Shown: piece by piece, positions 1 to 10,900 of the stretch
How positions within the stretch are numbered: position 1 is the stretch's first letter
How the letters are laid out: every line of letters starts with the position of its first letter
Assembly: GCF_007565055.1 (NCBI RefSeq)
Contig: NC_044560.1
Location: forward strand, 84,077,295 to 84,141,294
Length of the DNA: 64,000 bases
Direction: 5' to 3'
From: Rhinopithecus roxellana
Lineage: Eukaryota > Chordata > Mammalia > Primates > Cercopithecidae
The notes under the pieces: generated by a model
The model's input: the letters and a program-made list of their open reading frames with translations, nothing else
The model's database searches: none
Told to the model about the DNA's origin: nothing
Translations under genes and position numbers: made by a program

Positions 1-251
1 GTCAGGAGTTTGAGACCAGCCTGGCCAACATGGCAAAACCCCATCTCTACTAAAAATACAACAATTAGCCGGCTGTGGTGGTATGTGCCTGTAATCCCAG
101 CTACTCAGGAGGCTGTGGCAGGAGAATCGCTTGAACAGGGAGGGGAAGGTTGCAGTGAGCTGAGGTTGCAGTGAGCCGAGATCACACCACTGCACTCTAG
201 CCTGGGCGACTGAGCAAGACTCCATCTCAAATAAAGAAAGAAATAAATAAA
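1..251 (+). mobile_element. Alu (AluS-like), cut by window start
   Basis: Begins within the left arm (GTCAGGAGTTTGAGACCAGCC) and ends in an AAATAAAG-type tail. Confidence 0.9.
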
Positions 252-470
252 GTGGAGAGGTCAGTGGTTTTTAGTATATTCAGAGTTGTGTAACCATCAC
301 CACTATTAATTCTAGAACGTATTTATCACCCTAGAAAGAAATCCCATACCCATTAGCAGTCACTCTCCATTTTCCCCATTCCCAAGTCCCTGATGACACA
401 AATCTACCTTCCATCTCTATGGATTTGCTTATTCCGGACATTGTATTGTGATGGATTTTCTATCTTCACT
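252..470 (-). mobile_element. Old L1M-like fragment
   Basis: The text CAGTGGTTTTTAGTATATTC...CAACCATCACCACTA is a familiar segment of ancient L1 3' regions. It is diverged, and the family call is from memory. Confidence 0.4.
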
Positions 471-1600
471 TGACCTCTCTGGGTAAGCCTGGCCATACTG
501 CTTCAGTATCTCAGCCAGTCCTGGGAACTGCACGTGGCTTTGAGGTCATCTCATGAGGCAATGTGGCATGGTTTGGAGTAAACAAGGTGCTTTCTCAAAG
601 CAGGGGTGTCTCCCTTTCCAGGGATCTAGTTCTTGGTATCTTGACAATAAATAGGCTGAAAGCTTGGGATATCAAGAGACTTCGGGCAATCAGAAAGGGT
701 TACTATACTACCCCATGATCCACCAAAGCCATGATTTACAGGTGTTACCATACCTGTAATCGTCTATCAGACTCTTTCTGAGACTTCTTCCATCTCAGAT
801 TCCAAGCACTCACACTTCTTTTCAGGGGAGGGACATAGGTTTTTCTGCTGGAACCAGGTATCTGCTGTGAAAAGCACAGGAATCCTGGGGAGATCTCATG
901 GCTGGCTGCAGTGAGACCCAGGTGTAGCTGATTCCCTCTTCTGAGCAGGTCCACTGAGGGGGCGTTCTGTGGCTTTTGAAATCACAGTGGCCATTGCGGA
1001 GTTTGAACAGATTTCTCACTGGAGCCTTTCTAGTGTTTCATGTTCCATTTGCAGCGAGGGTGTGAAATTTACTTTTCCAAGAAAGATATGCACAGAATTT
1101 GATGTGGCTTGAGGATAATAGTTAATAGTCATTTTTTCCCCAGTTATTTGTTTTTATTTCTTATTTCAATCTTTTTCTAAAGAGAAGAAAAAAGCCTGAA
1201 ACGTGAAGAATGGTAAGGGGCTTCAGGCTTGTGCAGGTGAATCTAAGCAGGGGTCTCCCGGCCCCCTGGCTGCATGGGCACTGCCTCCTCTAAGCTCCCT
1301 GCTAAGCAACCCACTGGCAGTGGCTCCTCATGCCTCCTGGCTGCCTTGGAAGCCAGATGTTCCTGTTGGCCTCTCACAGATCCATCCTTCCCCGGGGCCT
1401 CACCTGAAGAACATCCTCTTCCCAATGCCTCCCTACAACCCACCTGTGCCTCCCTGAAGCCCCTCCTGTGCTCATGCTCACTCTCTCATTCTCTCCCTCA
1501 AGGAGTTAACAGACCTGAGCTTCCACCTTCTCATACTCAAGCCTGGCCCCTTCTTCCCCTTGCCCCTCCACAGTCCATCCTCCACTTAGCAGCCAGATGC
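471..1600. other. Intergenic stretch without recognised gene
   Basis: No open frame with recognisable protein similarity, no CpG island and no clear young repeat. Probably decayed interspersed repeats. Confidence 0.5.
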
Positions 1601-1609
1601 CGTACCTCC

Positions 1610-2120
1610 TGGGATTCCGTGTGACCAAGAATGAAATTTAAAGTCCTTGGCCAACTGGCTCTCCAACTCCCACACTTCCCTCTCACACACTGAGTCCTGG
1701 CCACACTGGCTTCCTCCCTGTTCCTCAAACACTCCACTGCTAGGCATGCATTTACTGTCCCCTCTCTAGAATGATCTTCCTGGGTTATCTGTGGGCCTCA
1801 CTCACTTCATTCAGGTTCTGCGCCAATGTTTTCTTTAGGCGAAGACTTCTGGATCACCCTTTAGAAAACAGCATGTCCCAGTCTCTCTCTTTTCTCTTAA
1901 CTGGTTTTCTTTTTCTTCATAGCACCTACCACCACTCAACACACTCTACAACTCCATAATGTGTTCCATAACACAAGGGCAACTGTCAGCCCTTCTAGAA
2001 TGTGAGCTCTAGGCTCTTGGAATAAACCTGATTTATTTTTTCACTGCTGTGTCCTTATCACCTAGAATGGAGTAGGTGTTCAAAAAGCATATGCCGGATG
2101 GGCAATGAATAAACATGTCT
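1610..2120 (+). mobile_element. LINE-2 3' region
   Basis: Shows the L2 signature order CCACACTGGCTTCCTCC...GTTCC, then AGCACCTACCACC, then TAGAATGTGAGCTC and a terminal TAGTAGGTGTTCA-like end. Ancient mammalian repeat, heavily diverged. Confidence 0.7.
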
Positions 2121-2121
2121 G

Positions 2122-2830
2122 AATCTGTCTGAATAAACATGCTCTTAACCTGTCTGAATCTGTTTACTCATTTGTACAATGTGGCTGATAACTATATTTC
2201 TCTCAGAGGGTTATTGTGAAGATTAAATAAGAAAATGGGTAAAAGGCCGGGTGTGGTGGCTTACGCCTGTAATCCTAGAACTTTGGGAGGCCAATGTGGG
2301 CGGATCACGAGGTCAGGAGTTTGAGACCAGCCTGGCCAAAATAGCGAAACCCTGTCTCCACTAAAAATACAAAAAATTAGCTGGGTGTGGTGGTGGGCGC
2401 CTGTAATCCCAGCTACTTGGGAGGCTGAGGCAGGAGGATCACTTGAACTGGGAGGCAGAGGTTGCAGTGAGCTGAGATCACACTACTGCACTCCAGTCTG
2501 GATGACAGTGCGAGACTCCATCTCAAAAAAAAAAAAAAAAAAAAAAAAAAAGATACAAAAAATTAGCTGGGCATGGTGGCATGCACCTGTAATCCCAGCT
2601 ACTTGGGAGGCCGAGACAGGAGAATTGCTTGAACCTGGGAGATGGAGGTTGCAGTGAGCCAAGATCATGCCACTGCACTCTGGCCTAGGCAACAGGGCAA
2701 GACTCCATCTAAGAAAAACAAACAAACAAACAAACAAACAAAACAAGAAAAAAATGGGTATAAAGTACTTAGTCCAGAACTTTGCACGTCATGAGGTGCT
2801 CCATAAGTGAGGTCGAAAGGTAATTCCTGA
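2122..2830 (+). mobile_element. MIR split by an Alu insertion
   Basis: MIR sequence (TTAACCTGTCTGAATCTGTTTACTC..., GTTATTGTGAAGATTAAATAAG) runs to 2244 and resumes at about 2754 (TATAAAGTACTTAGTCCAGAAC). The Alu assembly at 2245-2753 sits between. Confidence 0.65.
2245..2753 (+). mobile_element. Alu with an extra right arm (left-right-right)
   Basis: A complete Alu (2245-2551, A-tail about 2526-2551) is followed without a break by a second right-arm copy (2552-2720) and an (AAAC)n tail. AAAATGGGTA occurs before the first (2232-2241) and after the last (2751-2760), so the whole block looks like one insertion unit. Confidence 0.85.
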
Positions 2831-3193
2831 GCATTTAGTGAGCACTTACTGTGGCTATAGCCCATGGTAGATGTTGGTGATGCAGAGGTGAGTCCTTCTG
2901 AGTTCTCAGGGAGCTCACAGTGCAGTGTGGTCACAGAGGACCTTGAATTACAGAGCCAGAAGTCCGAACTTAATTCTGTAGGCAGTAGGGAGCCCTCTAT
3001 GCTTCTGGAGCAGAAGAAGCATGTCAGGATCTTTGGGAAGATTAATTGAAAGTGTATTCAAAATAAAAAACAAAAGGAAAAAAAAAAGTATATTCAAAAG
3101 GGGTGGAGGAAGCAGACCTTCAGGGCTGGTAGTGGCATGTGCTTCCTTCACCTCTGCCCACAGTCTGAAAGGCAGACACAGCCAGGAAACTTT

Positions 3194-3724
3194 TTTATTT
3201 ATTTATTTTTATTATACTTTAAGGTCTAGGGTACACGTGCACAACATGCAGGTTTGTACCTATGTATACATGTGCCATGTTGGTGTGCTGCACCCATTAA
3301 TTCGTCATTTACATTAGGTATATCTCCTAATGCTATCCCTTCCCCCTCCCCCCACCCCACGACAGGCCCCGGTGTGTGATGTTCCCCACCCTGTGTCCAA
3401 GTGTTCTCATTGTTCAATTTCCACCTATGAGTGAGAACATGCGGTGTTTGGTTTTCTGTCCTTGTGATATTTTGCTGAGAATGATGGTTTCCAGCTTCAT
3501 CCATGTCCCTACAAAGGACATGAACTCATCCTTTTTTATGGCTGCATAGTATTCCATGGTGTGTATGTGCCACATTTTCTTAATCCAGTCTATCACTGAT
3601 GGACATTTGGGTTGGTTCCAAGTCTTTGCTATTGTGAATAGTGCCGCAATAAACATACGTGTGCATGTGTCTTTATAGCAGCATGATTTATAATCCTTTG
3701 GGTATATACCCAGTAATGGGGTCC
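3194..3724 (-). mobile_element. 5'-truncated L1PA insertion with target duplication
   Basis: About 530 bp of primate L1 3' end in minus orientation: poly(T) and TTATTATACTTTAAG at the left, ACCCAGTAATGGGG at the right. The 14-bp duplication AGCCAGGAAACTTT lies at 3180-3193 and 3725-3738. It holds only the distal ORF2/3'UTR part and has no function. Confidence 0.92.
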
Positions 3725-3949
3725 AGCCAGGAAACTTTGAGGAGGTCAGAGACACAAGTTGTCAACTCTATTCACACTGGCTCAGAGGGAGATAGTGACT
3801 CTCTGGGTGGGAGTCATCCCTCACCTAGGAAACCCACCTGCCCAAGCCGGCTCATTCAAGCTGTAAGGGGAACAAAGGGGAGGCAGGAGGACGGGGGTTC
3901 CACTCATCCCTTTGCTCCATTTTAAACCCTCTTCCTGGCACCCTTCGGA

Positions 3950-4270
3950 TAAACAGATAAGCCTGGGTAAATTCAATCAGTAAAATGATCTGATTGTCAG
4001 TCCTCTGCTGAAAGCCCTTCAGTTGATTCCTACTGCAATGCCAATAAAAGCTAATTTGCCTGAGACTGCTGGCCATCTCCCCCACTTCATCTCATGCCAC
4101 TCTTTTCTCACATTTCAGTTTCTCACATTTACTGACTTCTTTCCCGCCTCCAACTCTCTGCCTTCGCTGTTCCCTTAGCTACTCCAGCGTTGGCTCATTC
4201 TCATCTTAAAGGCCTCAGCTTGAATGTTTCCATCTCAAGAGGGCCTTTTCTAAACATCCTGTTCAAAGTA
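3950..4270 (+). mobile_element. LINE-2 fragment
   Basis: Typical L2 run: GAAAGCCCTTCAGTTGATTCC, ...CTCATGCCACTC, ...AAGGCCTCAGCTTGAATG. Diverged. Confidence 0.6.
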
Positions 4271-4379
4271 GCCCCCACCAACTTATGTAGTCATATTTTA
4301 CAGGAATTAGGTTCTAAAGACAATATTTAAGGCAAGAAGCATATGGTCAAACTTATCATTGAAAAATCCCTTAGAAAAC

Positions 4380-4900
4380 TATCATATTGGAGTCTTGTTC
4401 ATCACACCCTCTTTCCTTTTTGTAACATGCCAGACACACTTATAACCCCAAATCTCTGCATAGATCTCTCTTCCTCATCCCTTCAGGTCTTTGCTCAAAT
4501 GTAATGTTCTCATTGAGGCCTTCCTGACTACCCACTTCAGGCTGGGAGTGATGGCGCATGCCTGTAATCCCAGCACTTTGGGAGGCTGAGGCAGGAGGAT
4601 CACTTGAGCCCAGGAGTTTGAGGTCAGCCTGGGCAACATAGTGATACCCCATCTTAAATCAAACAAACAAAAAAACTGTAACATTTCCATTCCCGCCCCA
4701 GCATTCTATAATCCCCTTCACAGCCTTACTTTTTCCTCCATAGATCACCTTCTAACATATTTTACATTTTACTTAGAATTAAGTTCTGAGGGCAAAGGTT
4801 TGTTTATTTTGTTCACTGCTGGGTCCACAGTGCCTAGAATACTGCTGTTCACATAGATGTTCAATAAATAATTACTGAATGAAGGAATGAATCTTTCAGG
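4380..4900 (+). mobile_element. LINE-2 3' end split by a left-arm Alu
   Basis: L2 text CTTCAGGTCTTTGCTCAAATG...GAGGCCTTCCTGACTACCC stops at 4539 and resumes at about 4677 (TAACATTTCCATTCC...). It ends with AGTGCCTAGAATACTGC and TCAATAAATAATTACTGAATGAA, the classic L2 terminus. Confidence 0.8.
4540..4676 (+). mobile_element. FLAM/AluJ-like left monomer
   Basis: GGCTGGGAGTGATGGCGCATG through CATAGTGATACCCCATC and a CAAACAAAC tail. Only the left arm is present; old, with no YR marks. Confidence 0.8.
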
Positions 4901-5860
4901 CCTCAGCTTGGGTGTCTCTCTCCTTTCTCTTACTTTCTGTGCCTTGATTAGGGGTTCCATCTCTAGGCTTTCATGCATCCTGTATTTATCCCTATTAAAG
5001 AACTACTGATCACAACGTACTGTAGTTTTCCTCTTTACATACTTGCCCTCCTGCATATCTAATCCTGTTAATTCCACAAAGACAGGGAGTATTTCTCCTA
5101 TTTTCTAGAGTGATCTGGAACCTAAGACTGCTTAGCACAGACTAGACACTTAGTGTCTTTTGAATAAACCAGTTTGGGTGGTGGTGGTGTGGTATCCCTG
5201 AATGAGAGTGGAGGATGTGGCTCCTTGTCAGTTCCTAAATAGGTCTAGACCCTGCAGTGGGAGGACTATTGACTGGAACGAGCTGTGGGCCTTTAAAATA
5301 ACCTCAGGATTATACTTGGGAACAACCCAGCTCCATACACTAGTGAGCCCCAGGCAGGGAGGCATGTAGGACCCCCCAGTAGCGCTTTCTGCTTTTCCAC
5401 TCAGCTGACCTTGGGGTAGGATCGTCACACAAAATACAGGACATCCAGATAAATATGAATTCAGAAAAACTGAGTAATTTTTTAGCATACGTGTCTCATT
5501 GCAATATTTGGGATAGTCCTATACTAAAGCATTACTCGTTGTTTACCTGAAATTCAACTTCAACTGGGCATCCTGCATTTTATTTGCTAAATCTGGTAAC
5601 CCTACTGTGGCGAGTCCCTGTATGCTGCATGTCCCTCTCTGGGTTTCGCTTTCTCCATCTGTGGAATGGGCGCAGTTCTGTGAGACTTGCCTCAGGGATT
5701 CCTCAGGCCGAGCAAATACCCTCAAGGATCGTCCCTTTGTCCTGGTGAATCGTATGGGAAGTGCGCATGTCTGAGGAGTTTCTCGCTGTGTAAATACGAG
5801 AAGCTCCTTCCTCCAAAAGCCTCCGTTTTCTCATCTGAGCAAATGAAACCCTCAGAGGTG
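4901..5860. other. Intergenic stretch, no gene seen
   Basis: Contains scattered L2-like fragments (about 4940-5170). No recognisable protein frame. Confidence 0.5.
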
Positions 5861-6480
5861 GAAACGATTGCCTAGCGGAACCATTACTGCTCAGTTTCCA
5901 GCCACCGGAACCCCACCTCACCACCCCCATCCCTTGAGGCCACGAACTTCCGGTAGCGAAAAGTCACTTCCGTATTCAAGAGCCTCCTAGGCTTCGAGCC
6001 ATGCGATGTCTCGCCCTCTGGCGGCTGGGAGGAGGGAACGACTTTACTAAACAGGGAGAAGGAACAGGGAAGTCCATTGGTTGAAAAACGGAGAGGCGCA
6101 GCTCCGTCTTCCAACCTCCACCAATGTTAAACCGAACCTTCGCCGAGGGCGGGGCTCTCACGGGAAAGGGGTCAACCCGGGACGGAGGCGGCGTGGGAAA
6201 AGGGCGACCTTGTCTCTGCTCAGCTAGAAAAAGGCCCGGCAAGGCCGGGCGCGGTGGCTCAAGCCTGTAATCCCAGCACTTTGGGAGGCCGAGACGGGTG
6301 GGTCACGAGGTCAGGAGATCGAGACCATCCTGGCTAACACGGTGAAACCCCGTCTCTACTAAAAAAAAAAAAAAAAAAAAGAAAGAAAGAAAAAGGCCCG
6401 GCGTAACACCGGAAGTGAACTGCTTTGCGCATCAGCTACTTCCTCTTCTACTTGAAAAGGAGGATCTGGGTAAAAGAACC
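5860..6480. promoter_or_regulatory. Promoter-like CpG/ETS island of unknown gene, split by a half-Alu
   Basis: This CpG-richer patch stands in AT-average DNA. ETS cores (CCGGAAGT or its complement) occur at about 5946, 5967 and 6411; CCAAT boxes occur in both orientations at about 6077 and 6120; and there is a GGGCGGGGC Sp1 box near 6148. A donor-like CTGG|GTAAAA lies near 6470 on the plus strand. These are hallmarks of a bidirectional housekeeping-type promoter. No adjacent protein-coding exon was recognised on either strand, so it may drive a lncRNA or be a decayed promoter. Confidence 0.5.
6241..6390 (+). mobile_element. AluYRa-type left monomer only, with A-tail (half-Alu insertion)
   Basis: Starts GGCCGGGCGCGGTGGCTCAAGCC and runs through the left arm to CTCTACTAAAA, then a poly(A)/GAAA tail. 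The right arm is absent. AAAAAGGCCCGGC lies on both sides (about 6228-6240 and 6389-6403), so it is a genuine insertion with target duplication. CTCAAGCC and GAGACGGG are Old World monkey AluYR marks. Confidence 0.8.
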
Positions 6481-6699
6481 GAAAGGCTGTAGAAACTTAA
6501 GACTTGTCTCTGATGTCCTCCTCAACCATCCATTTCATATGTGAGGGAAAACACCTGCTGGGTTTACACAGAATATAAGGGACTTTGAAATAATTCTTGA
6601 TCACTAGGTCAAGGAGTTTTACATTTTAAAATAATCAAGCGTGCCTACTGCTTGCCAGGCCCTGCCCTCGCCTCCACTCGCATTATTCAATTAATGGAC

Positions 6700-7240
6700 A
6701 CAGGCCTGTGCAGTGTGTCTTATGACAATGACCCTGACCCTCCACTGCCTGTGTTGGAATCCTGGTTCTGCCAGTTATTAGCTGTGTATCCTGGCCCAAG
6801 TTACTCTCTGCTGCAGTTTCTGACTCTGTAAAATGGGATAATAGTACCTACCTTATACCATTGTTCTAAAGATAAATAACATATTTAGGCTGGGCATGGT
6901 AGCTCACACCTGTAATCCCAGCACTTTGGGAGGCCGAGGGTGGAAGGATTGTTTGAGCCCAGGAGTTCCAGACCAGCCTGGGTAAAATAGTGAGACTCCC
7001 TGCCTCTCCAAAAAAGAGTGAAGTTAGCCAGGCGTGGTGGCAAGCTGCGGTCCCAGCTACTCTGGAGGCTGAGGAGGGAGAAGCATTGCTTGAGTCTGGG
7101 AGGTCGAGGCTTCAGTGAGCCGTGACTGGGGCACTGCACTCCAGTTTGGGCAACAGAGACCCCATCTCCAAAAGAACAAAAAAATTAACATATTTAAAGC
7201 ACTTGGAACAGCACCTGACACATGGTAACCACAGTAACCA
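6700..7240 (+). mobile_element. MIR split by an Alu
   Basis: GGAATCCTGGTTCTGCCAG, TCTGTAAAATGGGATAATAG, TACCTACCTTATACC run to 6887. The MIR 3' part (AAAGCACTTGGAACAGCACC) resumes after 7186. Confidence 0.8.
6888..7185 (+). mobile_element. Alu (AluJ/S-like) with 11-bp target duplication
   Basis: Flanked by a perfect TAACATATTTA at 6877-6887 and 7186-7196. The insertion is inside a MIR. Confidence 0.93.
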
Positions 7241-8010
7241 GGTAAGTTATTTTCATTTACAAATTAGGAAATTGAGGCTTACATATGAAGTAACTTGTCT
7301 AGAACAGATAGCAACTGGTGGAGGCAGGTTGGGAAAAGTCTCTGCCTAATCTGAGGGGACTTCTTAATCACTATACCTGCCCAAGCCTCTTCCTGTGTCT
7401 ACAGGAAGCCTGTGATGATCCTAATTGCCTTTAAAGCATCACATATATTTATTTGGTAGCACCCTATTACCAAGTGGCTGCTCTCTGGGCATTTTTGTAA
7501 TTTTAATGAAATTGGTGAGGTTCTATAACTTGTCTCTCAGACCAGGGGCAAGGCTTCTGGGAGAAGTCAGAATGAATGGCTTCAAGATCTACCTCCTGCT
7601 AAATCCTACTTATAGAAAACCCAGTAGAAATGAACTTCTGAACATGTTAAATTTGAGATCTTGTCAGATATCCAAGTGGAGATAATTGTGATTTGATGTG
7701 GTAAGTGCTGTGTTAGTGGAAAGCACAGGGCACCAAGGGAGGTCTGATTAAGGACAGATAAAACTGCTGGCCAGGATTAGGACAGGCATGGCAGAAGGAG
7801 CAGGTCTTGGTGAATGAGTAGGAGTTGGCCAGGTAGAAAATCTGGGGAAGTTGAGGGGAGCATTCCAGACGAGGGGACTGGCATGTACAAGCAAACAGCA
7901 GTTTGATGATTCAGAGCCCTTTCTGGGAACTGGAGTATAGGATGGAAGGTAAGAATGGAATGGAGATTGGGGGCATATTATGAAGAAGTGATCTGAGAAG
8001 CCCCCTTATC
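7241..8010. other. Old repeat fragments, no gene
   Basis: MIR-like minus fragment (about 7230-7390, AAATTAGGAAATTGAGGC) and an L2-like minus stretch (about 7740-8000, CAGGTCTTGG...GCATTCCAGAC). No gene-like frame. Confidence 0.45.
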
Positions 8011-8920
8011 AACTAAGACAGACTCTAAGATTAAGGAAACAAAAGTTAAAGTTACCTATGGGTTGGGGGTTCATCATATCCCTCCTAACTCTGATTTACA
8101 ACCCAAGACCGCTGCAACTCTGATTGGACAGAGGACCGGCCTTACAAACATTTTTTTTTGAGACGGAGTCTCACTCTGTCACCCAGGCTGGAGTGCAGTG
8201 GCGCAATCTCAGCTCACTGTAAGCTCCGCCTCCTGGGTTCACGCCATTCTCCCTGCTTCAGCCTCCCAAGTAGCTGGCACTACAGGTGCCCGCCACCACG
8301 CCCGGCTAGTTTTTTTTTTTTTTTTTTTTTTTTTTTGTATTTTTAGTAGAGATGGGGTTTCACTGTGTTAGCCAGGATGGTGTCGATCTCCTGACCTCGT
8401 GATCCACCCGCCTCGGCCTCCCAAAGTGCTGGGATTATAGGCGTGAGCCACCGCACCCAGCCACAAGCATTCTTTTCTGATAAGGAACTGCAGACCTTAA
8501 GCCAGTTTCACCAGCTGATAGAGGTTGTACACAAACTCTGCTCTTGGTTCATCTTTTGATATAAAAAGCCAAATTCTACCTCATTTTAATGCTAAAATTC
8601 TGCCCCAAAGTGAGCATGGGATGATTGTTCCATATATGTTTACCCATTGTGCATGCACTCAGCCCCCCTCATAAATATGTATAGCTCTCCCCCAAAATCT
8701 GCTGAATATGTAATATGGACCCTGTGAGGCATAAAACCCAACCTGCTCCTTCCCCCCTCAAAGAGAGAACACATTTGGTCCACACCTCCTGGTTTGCAAA
8801 CGAATACACCCATAAAGCTCTCCTTTCTACTATTTACCCATTCTGGCGATCTTTTGCACAATAAAGGGTAATTAATGTTCTGGAAGTATCAGCGAGGCAT
8901 CAGAATTTCTGAGTAGGGAA
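8010..8920 (+). mobile_element. LTR-like relic split by AluY
   Basis: The non-Alu parts hold a TATA-like ATATAAAAAG (about 8560) and, about 310 bp on, CACAATAAAGGG (about 8867), the spacing of an LTR U3-R. No internal viral sequence is attached, so it resembles a solo LTR. Family not recognised. Confidence 0.45.
8154..8462 (-). mobile_element. AluY
   Basis: Full length with T-tail, GGCACTACAGGTGCCC and GTCGATCTCCTGACC marks. Flanks ACAAACATT and ACAAGCATT look like a one-mismatch target duplication. Has a 30-base T run inside, at the central A-rich linker. Confidence 0.9.
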
Positions 8921-8941
8921 GAGAGGAAGTCAGCTTTGCAC

Positions 8942-9244
8942 ATTAGTTATTTATTTATTTTGAGATGGAGTTACGCTCTTGTTGCTCAGGCTGGAGTGCA
9001 GTGGGGCAATCTCGGCTCACTGCAGCCTCTGCCTCCCGGGTTCAAGCGATTCTCCTGCCTCAGCCTCTTGAGTACTTGGGATTATAGGTGTGAGCCACCA
9101 CACCCAGCTAATTTTGTATTTTTAGTAGAGACGGGGTTTCACCATGTTGGTCAGGCTGGTCTCAAACTCCTGACCTCAGGTGATCCACCCACCTTGGCCT
9201 TCCAAAGTGCTGAGATTACAGGTATGAACTGCTGTACCGGGCTG
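8942..9244 (-). mobile_element. AluS-like with 11-bp target duplication
   Basis: CAGCTTTGCAC at 8931-8941 and 9245-9255. Tail is (TTTA)n. Confidence 0.93.
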
Positions 9245-9289
9245 CAGCTTTGCACTTTAGATGGTATACTAGGAGGCAAGGAAGAGGAT

Positions 9290-9838
9290 GTGATAGGCAG
9301 TCTCTGAATTGTCCTTAATGATTTCACATCCCAGTATTCACACCCTGGTGTAATTTCCTCCGCTTGAGTATGGATGGAATTTATTAATTCCATTCTAATG
9401 AATAGAATATGTTAGAAGTGATGGGTTGTCATTTCTGAGATTTGATTACAAAAAACTCCCTGTGGCTTCTGTTTTGGGCACCTTCTCTTGTTCTCTTGCT
9501 CACTTGCTCTTAGGGAAGACAGCAGCTATCCTGTGAACTTCCCTGTGAATACGTCTATGTGTCAAAGAACGGATGACTAATCAATGGCCAGCAAGGACTT
9601 GAGGCCTTCTAACAGCTGCGAGTGAGCTTGAAAGTAGATCCTCCCCCAAGCAAGCCTTAGAACGACTGCAGCCCAAGCCAACACCTGATTGCAGCCATGT
9701 GAGAGGCCCTTAGCCAGAGGACCCAGTTAAGCCATACCCAGATTCCTGACCCACAGAAAGGGAGATAACTAATATTTGTGGTTTTAAGTTTTACCTAATT
9801 TTAAGGTAATTTGTTATCTAGCAATAGATAACTAATAC
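9290..9838 (+). mobile_element. Ancient MaLR/MLT-like LTR
   Basis: The order GGGTTGTCATTTCTGAGATT, CTGTGGCTTCTGTTTTGGGC, GGATTCCTGACCCACAGAAA and the end CAATAGATAACTAATACAG recurs widely in primates as an old LTR-class repeat. The subfamily is uncertain. Confidence 0.5.
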
Positions 9839-10289
9839 AGAGGGATTAGAAGCAAACAGAGAAGTAGGGAAATTAGGAGGGGATAGTGGTTGTAGCCCAT
9901 CTCTCTAATAATGAGAACCTGAATTGTGCAGTGGCTGTGCAGGTGAAGAGCAGAAGATGAATTTGAGATATGTCTGGAAAAAGAATAGGAGACATTTGGC
10001 AAGGGAGTTGGATGTGGGAAGGAGGAAGAAGGCAGAGGAGGGAGCAATGCCAGTATTTGGTAATGTGAGGGATGGTATTTGCTAGAGTTGCCAGCATGCA
10101 GGTCACTGGGGATGAGTTTTAAAAGTGGCTCCTTGAGATTTCTGGCAACAACAAGATAGATCAACAAAGCAGACTCAAGGTTGGTCAAAGAAAACAGCCA
10201 CTGCGGTCTGGGGAAGAAATAATGCAGAAAAATGGAATCAAGGAAGAGCTGGAGGGAATACTCTTTCCTTAGTTTGATTTACTTGTCAA

Positions 10290-10490
10290 AGTGTATGGTA
10301 TGCCATTCTCCTCTTCATCTAACCATTCTCTCCACAAATGTTTACTAAGTGCTTTCTCTGTGCTAGGCACTGGGGACACACAAGTAAACACACAAGTCCC
10401 TGCCTTCATAGTGTTCCTAACTTGGTTGCAGAGAAACGGTAAGATTGAGGCTAGGACTTTTTAGCCACTCCTGCAGGGCTCTGAGGGTCT
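10290..10490 (-). mobile_element. L2-like fragment
   Basis: TTTACTAAGTGCTTTCTCTGTGCTAGGCACTGGGGAC is a common L2/MIR-type phrase, here as the minus copy. Confidence 0.5.
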
Positions 10491-10493
10491 AAA

Positions 10494-10900
10494 TCTGTGC
10501 TGTCTGTTATGTTAGGCACCGGCCTCCTGTGGCTATGAGACACTTGAAATGTGGCTGGTCCAAATTGAATGTGCTGTAAGTGTAAAATACACCCTAGCTT
10601 TCAAATATGTAGTTCAAAAGAAAAGATTGTAAATGATTTCAATAATTTTTAAATATTGAATATTGATTTTCGTATTATCACTGGATAACATTTTGTATGT
10701 TTAAAATAAATAAAATAATTAAAATATATTTAAATTAATTTCATGTTTCTTTTTAAATTAGTGAAATTAATTTAAATAATATATTTTACTTATTTTAGCT
10801 ATTAGAAAATTTAATAGCTAAAATATGGCTATTAGAAAATTCAAAATTAAAATTATATATTAATTTAAAGATAATCACATTATCTTTATGTTGGACCTCA
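10494..10900. mobile_element. hAT-type DNA transposon relic with AT palindrome
   Basis: TGTGCTGTCTGTTATG...GGCTATGAGACACTTGAAATGTGGCTGGTCC matches the same repeat family as 45612-45807. Its AT-rich centre forms a near-perfect inverted repeat (10703-10743 against 10762-10796). The superfamily is from memory. Confidence 0.5.

Noticed and set aside
3414..3755. 113-codon minus-strand frame resembling L1 ORF2
   Set aside because: It is the C-terminal end of a 5'-truncated L1, inside target duplications; no complete ORF.
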